64,000 nt of DNA from Eriocheir sinensis (GCF_024679095.1 NW_026111669.1:180001-244000); one strand, 5' to 3'; positions 1 to 11,639 are shown, counted from the stretch's first letter. Notes: generated by a model not told the origin, from the letters alone. A program made the numbers and translations.

Positions 1-850
1 GGGCTCCTGAAGGTCGGGAGGGGGAAGGGTTAAGGGGCAGTTTTGGAGATAAGGAGGAAAGAGAGGGAGGTAAAGGTTGTGAGGTGAGACGTTAAGGGAG
101 GAAAGGAGGGTGAGAGTGAGGAAAGAAAGGCAGGGAGAGAGGAAGAAATGGGAGGTTGGTGAGCTGAGAAAGGGAGGTGAGAAGTGAAAGGAAAGAAAAG
201 CAAGGAGATGAGTAGGAGAGACACGGGGTGGTGAGAGAAGAAGGAGAGGTGAGGAACTTGAGGGAAGAAATGCAGGGAGATGAAGAAGAGAGGTGAAGCT
301 GGTGAGATTGGTGAGATGAGGAGGGAAGGAAAGATAGGAAGATGAGGGAGGGAAATGAGAGAGATATATGAGAGGAAAGGTAGGGAGGTTAGGTTGGTTA
401 GGTAAGAAAGGGAGGAAAGGTGGAAAGATGAGGAAGAGATGAGGAAGGAAAGGAAGGGAGGTGAGGCTGGTGAGGTGAGAAAGGAAGGAGAGATAAAAAA
501 AATGAGAGAGAGAGATGAGGATGGAAATGAAGGGAGGTGATGCTGGTGAGGTGAGAAGGGAAGGAGAGATAAAAAGATGAGGGAGAGAGATGAGGATGGA
601 AATGAAGGGAGGTGAGGCTGGTTAGGTGAGAGAGGAAGGAGAGATAAAAAGATGTGGGAGAGAGCAGAGGATGGAAAGAAGAAAGAAGGAGGGAAAAGAA
701 AGGAGAAAGAAGGAGATGAGGAAGAAAGGGAGGAAAAAATAGTGAGGTAAAGTTAAGCAGGTAGATAAGGCAAGGAGATGAGTGTGGCGAGATGAGGTGA
801 GGCAGGGAGGAAAGAAAGAGGCTGAGGGAGGAAAGGAAGGAAGGTAAAGG
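1..850. repeat. G/A-rich low-complexity DNA with a ~75-bp tandem repeat
   Basis: The + strand is almost only G and A. A unit beginning AAGGGAGGTGAGGCTGG recurs at about 453, 530 and 605, so the period is 75-77 bp with about 2.5 copies (453-680). The rest is irregular GGGA/GAGAA sequence. No credible gene is seen. Confidence 0.75.
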
Positions 851-965
851 AGTCTAAAGGAGCCGGAATAAGTCTACGGGAAGTAATGTTTCTTGAGTAA
901 AGTTCTCGGCTGGCGGGAGAGATTTTGGAAGAGAGAGAGAAAGGATTTTACGGTGATATGGCTTG

Positions 966-1332
<367 letters not shown>

Positions 1333-1334
<2 letters not shown>

Positions 1335-1990
1335 CACGGTGAATCACTCGTATAAAAAGAACGCTGGGAGACAAAAGGTTAAAGTGGAGGACGAAACAAA
1401 GCACGAACATTTTCCCTTGAGATGAAATAATGTGTAAAATGTTTAACTGTCGGCTCCATAATATATCTACTTATCGGCACCATGTTTTTTATAGTTATTA
1501 TCGGCGCTATATATTTTTGCTATTATCAATACAATATTTTTAATTCCTACAGTTGGTATCATAATCATATTTTTAATAATTATCAGCACCGCATTATGTT
1601 ATATTTTTAGTTTCTGACTCAAAACGTTTAGCCTGCTGGATATTAAGTTTCAACTCAACTCAAAACTTCTATCATTTCTCTTATTCACCTTTCGCAAACA
1701 ATTTTAAACGCCCAAAAAAATAATAATCAGACTATAATTCACCACTTTGGATATATATTTTTTTTTCACTCTCCGACAAAATTTTCAAGCATTTACAAAA
1801 CAAACAACTAAGCATTTCTATTCTAACATGCGTGAACTCGGATTTCATGTTAACGTTCTTTCCTTGTTTTTGTTTTTGTTTTCTTTTTTACATTTTCTTT
1901 CCTTGTCATACATATTTTAGTTGCGGGTCGAGGACGGTCCAGGTGGCTCTTATGTGGGCGTGGCGCGCTTAGACGTGGGCGTGGCGAGGA
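1333..1990. other. AT-rich unique stretch ending in paired GC-box-like 12-mers
   Basis: This is one of the few non-repetitive stretches: A/T-rich, no ORF worth calling. At its right end GTGGGCGTGGCG occurs twice, at 1954-1965 and 1975-1986, exactly 21 bp apart (two helical turns). That motif resembles Sp/KLF/EGR sites. A regulatory role is inference only. Confidence 0.4.
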
Positions 1991-2988
1991 GAAGTAGTGG
2001 AGGGAGGGAAGGAGGGAGGGGAGGGAATGGAGGGAGTGGAGGGACAAAGTAGAGAAAAGGGCGAGGGAGTGTAAACATTTAATAACCCATCATAAAGAGA
2101 CATTGCAACACACACACACACACAAAAAAAAAACAAAAAAAAAAAAAACAAGCACACAAGCAAACAATCGTACACCTGGGTTCTATATAATAAAACAATA
2201 GTAGAAAAAAATGCACCCACGAACATAAATGCGAAAAAAAAACAAAAATTCCTCAACCACAAACAACAACACAAACAACATCAACATTATTTTTTCCTAT
2301 CTAAACAAAACTGAATCATCTTTTACACACATTTCTCATCTAACTTTAGCTCTCAATAAATCCCCACTACACCATCCTTGACCAATCCCTCACCACAACA
2401 CGCAAACAACTCCTGGGCCACTCCCCCCCCCCCCCCCCAGACACCTGAGTAACTGACGAAGGTGTGGGAGTGACGGAAGACAGACTGGAGGAGACATACT
2501 CATGAAATATAACACCTGAAAGAAGAGAAGGATATAGGAGACAGAAGGAGAAATGCAGGGTTTACATATGAGAAGGGAAGAAGGGAGAGAAGGATGCAAG
2601 GATGAGAAGCTGCGAGGGAAGGGACAGGTGATACAGGTGATGCTTAACTTGCGTTCACGTCTCATTTCCTACACTTCATCTAAATTCACAGGTATACAGG
2701 AAACGACGGACTCACACACGGACGAAGATCAAGGAGCGATGAAGAAGACTAAGATTGTGAATGATTAAAGATGTCAGGGGTGAAAGGGATGGTGAGTAAA
2801 GCAAAGATGAGAAAGAAGAAAGAAGGTGACGGATGAGAGGTGAAGGTGAGTAATGGTGAGTGAAGGTGAAGGCAAGGTGAATGTTTGAGAGGGAAAGTGC
2901 GAGATAAGGAATGAATGGAAAGATAAAATAGAAAGATAGATAAAAATAATGATTGTAATGAAAGAAAACAAGAAAAACAAAAGTAGAT

Positions 2989-2992
<4 letters not shown>
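1991..2992. other. Mixed low-complexity DNA with A-rich and C-homopolymer tracts
   Basis: It contains a GGGA-rich patch (1990-2080), a short (AC)n near 2109-2125, A-rich sequence to about 2290, a C14-15 homopolymer near 2424-2438, and G/A-rich DNA to 2990. No supportable gene. Confidence 0.6.

Positions 2993-3080
<88 letters not shown>
2993..3080. repeat. (AC)n microsatellite, ~44 units
   Basis: Uninterrupted AC dinucleotides. Cys-Val and His-Thr ORFs over it are translation artefacts. Confidence 0.98.
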
Positions 3081-3083
<3 letters not shown>

Positions 3084-3179
3084 GTAATGTGGTGGAATGG
3101 CTTCTCCTTAACACAAGTGGACCCCAGTTCGAGTTATTGACAGACGAGGCTGGAGAGCTAATGAGGCGAGGACTATTGC

Positions 3180-3900
3180 AAGAGGGAGGGAGGGAGGGAG
3201 GAAGGGAGGGAAGGAGGGAGGGAGGGAAGGAGGGAGAAAGGAAGGGAGAGAAGGAGGAAGCGAGAAAAGGAGTGAGTGAGTGAGGGAGGGAGAGAAGAAT
3301 GAAGATAGGGAGGACGGAAGGGATAAGGAAAAGGAAGGAAGGAAGAAGGGAGGAAAGGAGGAAAAGGGATAGTGGGAGGGATGGAGGACGAAGGGGAAGG
3401 TAGGAAATTTGAAGAGAGAGGGATAAAGTAAAAGAAAAAGGAAGGAGTAGAAGCCGGAAAGGAGGAGAAAGAGGGATAGAGGGAGAGATGGGAAAAATAG
3501 GAGAGGGTAAAAAAGACAGATGAGTGAGGGAGAATGTAAAGGAGGAAGAGGAAAGGATGAAGGGAGAAGGGAGGAAGAGGGATAGAGGGAGAGATAGGGG
3601 GTAGATGAGTAGATGAGTGAAGAAGGTAGAGCAAGAGGAAGAAGGAGGGAGGGAAGGTTGGTTTATAGGTATGGGAAGAAAGAGAGGGGTGGAAAAAGAG
3701 GGAGTGAGTGAGAGGAAAAGAAAAATCTAAAAATGGGGGAAAAATTAGAAGTTACAGCGAATCACTTGAGGGAAAATAATGGATGGGATGAGGATAATTA
3801 AGGGAGAGGAAGGAAAATTAGGAAAGTTTGAACATAGTATTGGTCTTTATGAGAATTGAGGCGGTGCGCGGGAAAAGTCTAAACGAGGGTAAAGTATTTT
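3180..3900. repeat. GGGA/GGAA purine-rich low-complexity DNA
   Basis: A near-pure purine + strand of GGGA, GGAA and GAGA blocks. No stable period over the whole stretch and no gene. Confidence 0.7.
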
Positions 3901-3912
3901 GATAATGGATGG

Positions 3913-4240
3913 AGGAAGAAAGGAAGGAAGGAAGGAAGGGAAGGAAGGAAGGAAGGAGGGAAGGAAGGAAAGAAAGGCAGGAAGAAAGGAAGGAAGGAAG
4001 GAAGGAAAAAAAGGTAGAAAGAAAGGAGGAAAGGAAGGAAGGAAGGAAGGAAGGGAGGAAGGGAGGAAGAAAGGAAGGAAGGAAGGAAGGAAGGAAGGAA
4101 GGAAGGAAGGAAGAAAGGAAGGAAGAAAGAAAGGAAGGAAGAAAGGAAGGAAGGAAGGAAGGAAGAAAGGAAGGAAGGAAGGAAGGAAAGAAAGGAAGGA
4201 AGGAAGGAAGGAAGGAAGGAAGGAAGGAAGGAAGGAAAGA
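3913..4240. repeat. (GGAA)n tetranucleotide array
   Basis: About 330 bp of GGAA repeats with occasional GGGA and GAAA variants. All three purine-strand frames are open (Lys-Glu-Gly-Arg) only because of the repeat. Confidence 0.95.
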
Positions 4241-4561
4241 AGAAAAAAAAAGTGAAAGATGGTTGAAAAAAAGTTATGAGGGGAAATGATAGAGTGAAAG
4301 TATTAAAACTATAAAAGGAGGAAGGAGATGAGACGAGAGGAATGTGAATAGTTATAGAAGAAAAATAATGAGGGGGAGGAATTTTGATAATGGAAGGAAG
4401 AATAACAGATGGAAGGAGAGTAGAAGAGAGAGAAAGATGGAGGAAAAATAATGAGGGTAGAGTATTTTGATAACGACTGAAGAAAGAAAGGAAAAAAGAA
4501 AGGAAAAAAAGGAAGACAAAAGATGATGAAAGAAAGAATAAAACAAAGGAGAATGACGATG

Positions 4562-4712
<151 letters not shown>

Positions 4713-4859
4713 GAGAGACAGAGACTGAGACAGAGACAGTGAGATAACAAGTGAGAGAGAATGAGAGACAGAGATGAAATGAGACAGAGACAAAGAAAGA
4801 GAGAAAGAAAGAAAAAGAAAACACCACGCACAGGTACAAAAAAATAGTCTCCAATTAGG

Positions 4860-4985
4860 CGTGAAATCGGTAATAGCGGCCCGGCCCAGCTTTTTACCGC
4901 GTCATGAGAGGCTGAGAAGGCGGCTGTCGGGGGAGGACTCTTCTGCGCACCCCCTTCCCCCCCCCCCCCCGCCCATTACTTGACA
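4860..4985. other. Short GC-rich unique island with a C homopolymer
   Basis: A CpG-containing unique stretch between purine-rich repeats, ending in a C-run (about 4960-4972). No clear exon or promoter signal. Confidence 0.35.
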
Positions 4986-5099
4986 CGGGGAGGAGGAGGA
5001 GGAGGAGGAGGAGGAGGATTCGAAAAGCTAAACAAAGAAACGATAGAAAAAATATAACCCGTAATGATAATGAAAAACGACAAGAACGACAACAAAAAC

Positions 5100-5177
5100 T
5101 CCTCCTCCTCCTCCTTCTCTTCCTCTTCTTCCTCCTCCTCCTCCTCCTACTACTACTACTACTATTACTACTACTAT

Positions 5178-5213
<36 letters not shown>
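5100..5213. repeat. (CCT)n / (CTA)n trinucleotide array
   Basis: CCT/CTT units to about 5148 pass into CTA/TTA units ending near 5213. The apparent poly-Ser and poly-Tyr ORF is a repeat artefact. Confidence 0.95.
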
Positions 5214-5279
5214 ACAAGAAAGGAAAGGAATGAAGAAAGGAATATAGAGGAGGAGGGGGAGAAAAAAGAGAAAATTGAG

Positions 5280-5790
5280 GAAGAGAAGAGCTAGAAAAAT
5301 GAAGAGAAGAAGGAACAGCAGGAAGAGGAAAAATAGGAAGACAAGAAGAAAAACGAAGAATAAGAGGAGAACAAGGAAGATGAGGAAGAGGAGAAAGGAG
5401 GAGGAGGACGAATAAAAGAGGAGGAGGAGAAGGAGAAGAAAGAGACATTTGAGGAAGAGTAGAAATAGAAAAATGAAGAGAAGAAGGAACAGCAGGAAGA
5501 GGAAAAATAGGAAGACAAGAAGAAAAACGAAGAATAAGAGGAGAACAAGGAAGATGAGGAGGAGGAGAAAGGAGGAGGAGGAAGAATATAAGAGGAGGAG
5601 GAGAAGGAGAAGAAAGAGACATTTGAGGAAGAGTAGAAATAGAAAAATGAAGAGAAGAAGGAACAGCAGGAAGAGGAAAATAGGAAGACAAGAAGAAAAA
5701 CGAAGAATAGGAGAAGAACAAGGAAGATGAGGAGGAGGAGAAAGGAGAAGGAAGAATATAAGAGGAGGAGAGGAGGGGGAGGGGCTGTTT
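5280..5790. repeat. 174-bp tandem repeat, ~3 copies
   Basis: The marker AGGAACAGCAGGAAGAG begins at 5311, 5485 and 5659, so the period is exactly 174 bp twice. 174 is divisible by three, which keeps a long - strand frame open (4894-5907, 58-residue repeats of Leu/Ser/Phe/Pro). The peptide is low complexity and I do not call it a gene. Confidence 0.9.
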
Positions 5791-5925
5791 TTCTGGCCCT
5801 GTACGGCGGGCAACATTAAGCTGAGCAAAGAAAATTACAGTGCACGTGTGAGGCGAACACGACAAAAAGCGGAGGTGAGTTACGTGTCCTGCCTGGCTCA
5901 CGGACACGTACAGGCACCCCTCACC
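5790..5925. other. Unique island at a purine-to-pyrimidine switch
   Basis: Non-repetitive CpG-containing DNA where the + strand turns from purine-rich to pyrimidine-rich. It holds a good + donor (GCGGAG|GTGAGT, cut after 5872) and a good - strand acceptor (TTTTCTTTGCTCAG, near 5822-5835), but no convincing exon between matched sites. Confidence 0.3.
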
Positions 5926-7264
5926 CCCTCCACTTCCTTTCTCTCCCCTTCCTTTCCCTTCTATCCCCTTCCTCCCCTTTCCCTCCCTTCCCTTCCCTTA
6001 CTGTATCTGAACTCGCTCTCCAATCCCTCTTTCTCCTCCTTTTTTTCTTTTCGCTTCCACTATTCTCCCAATCAGTCGTTTTCACTTCTATTCTTTCTAT
6101 CTTCTCCTCTCCCTTCTCCCCCACTTTCCTCCCCTCCCTTCCATCCCTTCCCTTCCCCTTGACTCCTTTCCACTTTCCCTTCCCAACCTTATTTGTCCTC
6201 CTTTCCCTTTTCCCTTACTTTAATTTTTCACTAGCCTTCTTCTAATGTTTTCCTTTCCTCCCCTTCCCTTCCCTCACTATACCTCTGAACTCTCCTTTCC
6301 CGGTTCTTTCTCCTCCTTTTTTTTCTGATTTCACATACTTTTCGCTTCCACTCGTTTCCTAATCAGTCGTTCTCGTTTCTATTCTTTCTCTCTTCTTCTC
6401 TCCCTTCTCCGGTTTCCTCCCCTCCCTTCTATCTCCTTGCCTCCCCACCCCTCAACTCCTATCCACTTCCCCTTCCCAACCTTATTTCTCCTCATTTCTC
6501 TTTCTCCTTACTTTAACTTTTCACTAGTCTTCTTCCGCCCTATTCTCCTTTTCCTTTTTTCTTTCCTCCCCTTCCCTTCCCTTCCTATCTCTAAACTCAC
6601 TTTCCTATCGCTCTTTCTTCTTTTCCTCTTCTCTAGTTTTACCTTCCACTCTGTAGTCTCCCAATCAGTTCTCTTCGCTTCTTCTATCCTTTTCCTCCTC
6701 TTCCCTTCTCTTCTCTTTTCTCCCTACCTCTGAACTCCCTTTCCTATCCCTCTTTCTCCTTTTACCCTCCACTAATTTCCCGATCATTTCTTCTGTTTCC
6801 TACTCTTCCTTTTCTTTCCCTTTTTTGCCTTCCTTTCCCTTCCCTCCTCATCCCTCAATACTTTCCACTCTCAATTCCTTTCAATCTTGCTCCTTTCTTT
6901 CCTTTACCGTTAACCTTCTATCTCGTCTCCCAATCAGTCTTCGCTTCTTCTACCTTTTCCTTTTTTTTTCCTTTCATTCCCTTTCTCCCCTTCCTTCAAC
7001 TCCCTCCCAGTCCCCTTAACTTAACTTTTCCTTTCCTTTCCCATAGTTTTATTTTTCACTAGTCTCTCAATCAGTCCTTTTCCCTCCTTTTATCCTTCTC
7101 TCTTCACCCTCCTGCCCCTTCCTACCTTACCTATTCAACTTGATTCCACTTTTCTTTCTTATCCTTCTTTCTTCTCACAGTTTTACCTTCCACTAGTCTC
7201 CCAAGTAGTATTTCTCGCTTCTTCTATCCGTTTACCTTCCACAAGTCTTTCAGTTAATCCATTT
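5926..7264. repeat. Pyrimidine-rich diverged tandem repeat, ~120-150-bp units
   Basis: A motif like CTCCCAATCAGT recurs near 6068, 6359, 6661, 6779, 6930, 7066 and 7201, with spacings of 291, 302, 118, 151, 136 and 135 bp. This suggests a degraded array with ~120-150-bp monomers and, early on, dimeric spacing. Short Ser/Leu/Phe ORFs are by-products. Confidence 0.6.
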
Positions 7265-7555
7265 CACCTCTCCTACCCTTAACCTCACCTCAACCCCTTT
7301 CAGCTATCCACCTCCCTTAACCTCCCTCACTCCCTTTACGCTATCCACCCCCCTTAACTTCACCTAAAGCCCTTTACGCTATCCACCCCCCTAGTAAGAC
7401 AGTTATTCTCGCGTCCGTTACTTCATTCCCCCCTTAACCTCCCTCACCCCTTGACGCTATCCACTCCCCTTAACCTCAACTCACCCCTTTACGCTATCCA
7501 CCACCCCCTTGTAAGACGGTCATTCTCGCCTCCGTTACCTTGTTCCCCCCTCCCC
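7265..7555. repeat. Short-unit repeat in a 117-bp higher-order unit
   Basis: The phrase TTTACGCTATCCACC recurs several times with CTTAACCTC spacers. A longer block starting GTAAGAC occurs at 7394 and 7511, giving a 117-bp higher-order period. Confidence 0.65.
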
Positions 7556-7605
7556 CCCTCACCCTTACAAGACAAACACACTCTGGGTCCTCGGTTCCTC
7601 CTCAG

Positions 7606-7714
7606 CCGCCGCCAGGATCACTCTCGGCTTCCCAGGACAACAACAAGGAGGGTCACGCCAGAGCTTCCTCGACGCCCCAAAAACTGAGCTGAATCACACA
7701 CGCAAAAAAATTAG
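7606..7714 (+). CDS. Candidate internal exon (unidentified)
   Basis: A 109-bp unique segment flanked by a plausible acceptor (CGGTTCCTCCTCAG, ending at 7605) and a consensus donor (TTAG|GTAAGA, cut after 7714). One frame, starting at 7608, is open throughout: it starts AARITLGFPGQQQGG and continues through ELNHTRKKI; the other two frames have stops. This implies phase 1 at the left and phase 2 at the right. Composition is unlike the surrounding repeats. I do not recognise the protein, and its phase does not match the next candidate exon at 8214. A chance open frame of 35 codons is quite possible. Confidence 0.2.
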
Positions 7715-7740
7715 GTAAGAAACGTAATTAGTTCGCCTTT

Positions 7741-8075
7741 TTCTTCCTCCTCTTTTTCTTCTTATTTTTCTTCGTCTATTTTCTTCTTTCTCTTCTTCTA
7801 CTTTTCTTATTTTCATTTTGCTCTTCTTGTCTATACTCTTTCTTCACTTTTTTATTTTCTTTCTTCTTTCTTCTTCTTCTTCTTCTTCTTCCTTTCTTCT
7901 TCTTCTTCTTCTTCTTCCTTTCTTCTTCTTCTTCTTCTTCCTCCTCCTCCTCCTCCTCCTCCTCCTCCTTAATATCCATACTCATCATCATCACTATCGC
8001 CATCACCATCATCATCATCATCATCACCATCACCATCTCCCTTCTAGCGGTGGCGGTGGTGGCGGTGTTGTTGGT
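7741..8075. repeat. (TTC)n, (CCT)n and (ATC)n trinucleotide arrays
   Basis: TTC/TTCTTT units to about 7940, CCT units to 7968, then ATC/ACC units to about 8040. ORFs of poly-Glu, poly-Lys and poly-His type are artefacts. Confidence 0.9.
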
Positions 8076-8130
8076 GGTGGTAGTGATGATGGGGGGAGAA
8101 GGGGAAGGGGGGGAGGGGGGTTTGGTGGCG
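8076..8130 (+). other. G-run cluster with G-quadruplex potential
   Basis: Five or more runs of three or more G lie within about 40 bp of the + strand (8088-8126). It follows a GGT-rich stretch. Folding is inferred from sequence only. Confidence 0.4.
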
Positions 8131-8213
8131 GTGCTCGTCGTCGTCGTCGCTGTCGCATCGTCTCCCGGGCCCGGTAAGAACACGGCGGCCCTAATTAAGG
8201 TGCGGCATTACAG

Positions 8214-8292
8214 GTGAAGGGAAGCGGGCGGGGAACACGACGCAAAAAGGTGTCTAGATCTAATTGGCACGACGGATACACAAGGATGCCAG
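8214..8292 (+). CDS. Candidate internal exon (unidentified)
   Basis: This 79-bp segment lies in a unique GC-rich island (8150-8292). It is preceded by GCGGCATTACAG and followed by GATGCCAG|GTAAGG. Frame 0 is open across it (VKGSGRGTRR, then SNWHDGYTRMP); the other two frames carry stops. The acceptor has a poor pyrimidine tract. A second donor-like site (GCCCG|GTAAGA) lies at 8174. Function unknown; may be chance. Confidence 0.15.
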
Positions 8293-9060
8293 GTAAGGGG
8301 AGAGGAGGAGGGGAGGTTGGGGGAGAGGGAGGGAGGGAGGAAGGGAAGGAGGGACTTATTAGGGGGTGAGGGAGGGAGGTTGGTAGGGGGAAGGGAGGGG
8401 AATGGGGAGAAAGCAGTGGTGTATAGAAGGGGAGGGATGGGGAGAATAAATCGGGTAGGTAACTGAAGAGGAAAATAGTGTAAGGGGAGAGAAGAGGAGA
8501 AGGATAAAAGGAAGGGAGAAAAGAGAAGGGAAAAAGGAGGATAGGGAGAACAGTAGAGGTGGAAGTGAAGGGCTGGAGAGAAGAGAATAGGTGGGTAAGT
8601 GGATAGGATGGAGGCTAAGGGGGTGAGAAGAGGAGAGGAATAAAAAGATGGACAGAACGAAGGAAATACGAGTAAAAGGAGAGGGAGAAAGGGGAATGAG
8701 AACAGTGGCGAAGGAGGGGGAGGGATGGGAGAATAGAACGGGTGGGTGGATAGCGAGGAGTATGAATGAGCGAAGAGAGAGAGAAAATTTATTGGAAAGG
8801 AAAATGAAGGGAGACAAGGATGGGGAATTTTGAAGGGGTAGAAAGTCGAAGAAGGGAAAGAGAGTATGGTGGAATAAGAAGAATGCAGAAGGACTATTGA
8901 GGCAAGATGAGGTACTTGAAATAGGAGAAAATGAAAATTGATAGAAACGAAAGGAGAATGAAAGGAGAAGGAAAAGAAAGTTGGGGTAAGGAAAGGGAAA
9001 GGAATGGGAAGGGAAGAGGAGGGATGAGAAGGGAAGGGAGGGGCAAGGTGAGAGAGAGGG
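8293..9060. repeat. Purine-rich DNA with ~150-bp tandem period
   Basis: A block containing GAGAACAGT or AGAAAGCAGT followed by GGGAGGGATGGGAGAATA-like sequence recurs near 8408, 8548 and 8699, a period close to 150 bp. The long - strand Ser/Pro/Leu ORF here (8359-9141) reflects purine bias. Confidence 0.6.
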
Positions 9061-9215
9061 TAAAGGGTGAGGTAGGCGTCGCCCCTTCACGCCCCCTGCC
9101 AGGTTAGGAGAGCAGCAAGACCTTCCCTCACGCAGCCACATGAACGCCGCCTCGGAGCCTTGCGTTCAGGTGTGCGGACGGGCCAGGTGTGCACGCGCGG
9201 CCTTGACTCACCTGG
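9061..9215. other. Unique CpG-containing island rich in CAGGTG/CACCTG
   Basis: Non-repetitive DNA with several CAGGTG-type hexamers (near 9167, 9186, 9210). No exon with paired splice sites is convincing. Confidence 0.35.
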
Positions 9216-9221
9216 CGCCAA

Positions 9222-9480
9222 GTTCTTCTTTTTTTTTTTTTTTTACAACGAAGTAGTGCATGAGTGGTCAGTGTGTGAGCACGGCGTCAAGAAGGATCAG
9301 GTTCGTGTCCCGCCTGCCGCAACTAACAAGCTGGAAAATTTTTAGTCATCACCGAGTGGCCTAAGATTGCCCACATGCTGTCCTGAAGACCACCTGTCAA
9401 TTCGCAGTCTATAGATTCTCTCTAAAATGAGGATCAAAGGTGAGCTTCCGGGCCAGCATGATGCAAGCAAGATGGCACCA
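9222..9480 (+). mobile_element. tRNA-derived SINE-like unit
   Basis: After a T-tract (9228-9244), an A-box-like TGCATGAGTGG lies at 9257-9267 and a B box GGTTCGTGTCC at 9300-9310, a 43-bp spacing as in tRNA genes. The B box differs from GGTTCGANTCC at one fixed position. A non-tRNA body follows (CACCGAGTGGCC near 9350, to about 9480). The sequence cannot form a good tRNA cloverleaf end to end, so a SINE is more likely than a tRNA gene. The 3' limit is uncertain. Confidence 0.5.
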
Positions 9481-9707
9481 CTAGCAACACCACCCTTCTA
9501 AATAGCAGGATGGGGTCGACCACCAGGCACCAGGAGAAACGCAAAAAAAAAAAAAAAAGGACCAATAAGCAAAATGAAAAACCGTTTGCTTCGCTTAATG
9601 GAAAAAAAGCGAAATACAAGACAAACAAACACAAATAAAACACCGATAGGCATCAATGTTAAGTGGAATTGTCGTCGCATTGTCTGACACACCAACGACA
9701 GGATTAT

Positions 9708-9713
<6 letters not shown>

Positions 9714-9772
<59 letters not shown>
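9714..9772. repeat. (GT)n microsatellite
   Basis: About 29 GT units. Confidence 0.97.
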
Positions 9773-9775
<3 letters not shown>

Positions 9776-10099
9776 TGCCGGGTGATGACCGGAGCGGAGG
9801 CAGGCGGGGAGCACAAGGCAGCGATGGGTCAGCTTATATTACTTCCGTCTGGCTGCCCTCCCCTGCCCTGCCACGCCCCGCCCCTCTCCAGCCGCGTGGG
9901 AGGGGGCGGGAATGCAGGAGGTCGAGGGTGAGAGGAGACTTGGGGTGGGAGGGGAATACTGGAGGACGAGAGAGGAGATGTGGATGAGAAGCCAGGGATA
10001 GGGAGAGAATGAGGGGGAGAAGAATGGTGATTGGGGAAGGATAGGAATAGGCAAGGGAGGACGAGAGGAGGAATTTTAAGGTCGTTGGATAGAGCTGAT

Positions 10100-10442
10100 A
10101 ATGGTGAAGGAGAGAAAGAAGAGAGGAAATGAACACTGATGCAGAATAAGAACGGAAAGAAAAGGATAGGAGAGGATAAAAGGAGGGAGGAAGAAGGTTA
10201 TATAAAGAAAGAAAAGAAAAGGAAAGGCAGGGAAAGACGGAGGAGGCCGACGATAGGTTAGTGGTATTATGCGCTTAAGGGGAGAAAGAAGAGAGGAAAT
10301 AAACACTAATGCAGAATAAGAACGGAAAGAAAAGGATAGGAGAGGATAAAAGGAGGGGGGAAGAAGGCAATATAAAAAAAGAAAAGGAAAGGAAAGACAG
10401 GGAAAGATGGAGGAGGCCGACGATAGGTTAGTGGTATTGTGC
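10100..10442. repeat. 170-bp tandem duplication
   Basis: GCAGAATAAGAACGG begins at 10141 and 10311. The two copies, including the phrase GAGGCCGACGATAGGTTAG near each end, are nearly identical, so duplication is recent or maintained. Confidence 0.9.
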
Positions 10443-10910
10443 ACTATGTTAAAGAAAATGAAGCTGGAGAGGGGAAAATAAAGAAAGGAAAAGAACGTGA
10501 GTAAGGAAAAGGAAGGAACGTCAAAAGATGAATATAAGAAAAAAAAAGAGACTATGAGGTAAGAAGTAAGGAAAAAGAAAGAGAACTAAAGGAAGGGAAG
10601 AGTGGGAGAAAGGAGGTGAAAGAAAGGGAGAGGAAAGGAAGAAGAATGATTGAAATAAAATGAGATGAAATGTGAAAGGCAGGGCAAGGACAAAATGGCA
10701 AAAGAGAGAAGGAAAGAAGAGAAAGGAGAAGAAGGGAAGAGCAGTAGGGGCAGGGAGAGGTAAGAATGAGAAAGAGGGAGAAGAAGAAAGAGTGAGAAAG
10801 ATGAAAAGGGGAAAGGAGTGGGAGAGGAAGGGAGAGGGAATGCGTGGAAGAGGGGAAGAGAGAGGAGGGGAGAGGAGGGAGGGAAAAAACTTGTGCTGCT
10901 CTCCTCGCTA
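10443..10910. repeat. G/A-rich low-complexity DNA
   Basis: Irregular purine-rich sequence without a clear period. No gene seen. Confidence 0.6.
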
Positions 10911-10974
10911 AGTCGCAAAGAAAGGCTGACAGGTGACGATAAGGATGGTGAGGACCCGGTGGAGAGGCTGATGA

Positions 10975-11105
10975 TTATGGTGATGATGACGTGGTGAAGG
11001 TGGTGGTGGTGGTTGTGGTGGTGGTGGTGCATGGTGGTGGTGACAGAGAAACCAGAACCCCAAGTGTATTGAATCTTGCATGATGATGATGATGATGATG
11101 ATGGT
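10975..11105. repeat. (GGT)n / (GAT)n trinucleotide patches
   Basis: GGT units near 11000-11040 and GAT units near 11080-11105, separated by a short unique piece. Confidence 0.85.
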
Positions 11106-11144
11106 GATGACGATGATGAAGAGAAGGAGGTGAAGGTAAAGGTG

Positions 11145-11450
11145 GAGGAGAAAATGAAGAACAAGACAATGAAAAGAACAGGAATAAGAAGAGCAAAAAG
11201 AAGGAGGGGAAAATGAAGAACAAGACAATGAAAAAGAAGAACAAGAATAAGAACAAAAAGAAGGAGGGGAAAATGAAGAACAAGACAATGAAAAAGAAGA
11301 ACAGGAATAAGAAGAACAAAAAGAAGAATTGGAAAATGAAGAACAAGACAATGAAAAAGAACAGGAATCAGAACAAGAACAAAAAGAAGGAGGAAAAAAT
11401 GAAGAACAAGATAACGAAAAAGAAGAACAGGAATAAGAACAAGAACAAGT
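11145..11450. repeat. ~60-bp tandem repeat, ~5 copies
   Basis: The phrase AAAATGAAGAACAAGACAAT recurs about every 60-63 bp (11150, 11210, 11270, 11333, 11395). It encodes Lys/Asn/Met repeats on + by artefact. Confidence 0.85.
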
Positions 11451-11639
11451 AGAAGAAAAGAAAAAAAGGCAAAAAATTAAAATAAGAAAAAAAAACAAAA
11501 AGAGGAAAAGGAAAAAGATACAAAAATGCAATAAAAAATGAACCCAAAAAACAAGAAAAAAAAAACGAATAAAAAAAAAAAATATGCCCACCCAAAACAA
11601 AACAACAAAAAAAAAGACGAACGCTCACTCCCCTTCGCA

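Noticed and set aside
3084..3175. SINE head with A-box-like TGGTGGAATGG and B-box-like AGTTCGAGTTA
   Set aside because: The B box matches the consensus at too few positions and the body matches no other unit here.
4894..5907. 337-codon - ORF with 58-residue repeats
   Set aside because: Exact 174-bp tandem repeat of GAGGAA-type DNA; no ordinary protein composition and a poly-Arg/Ser/Leu profile.
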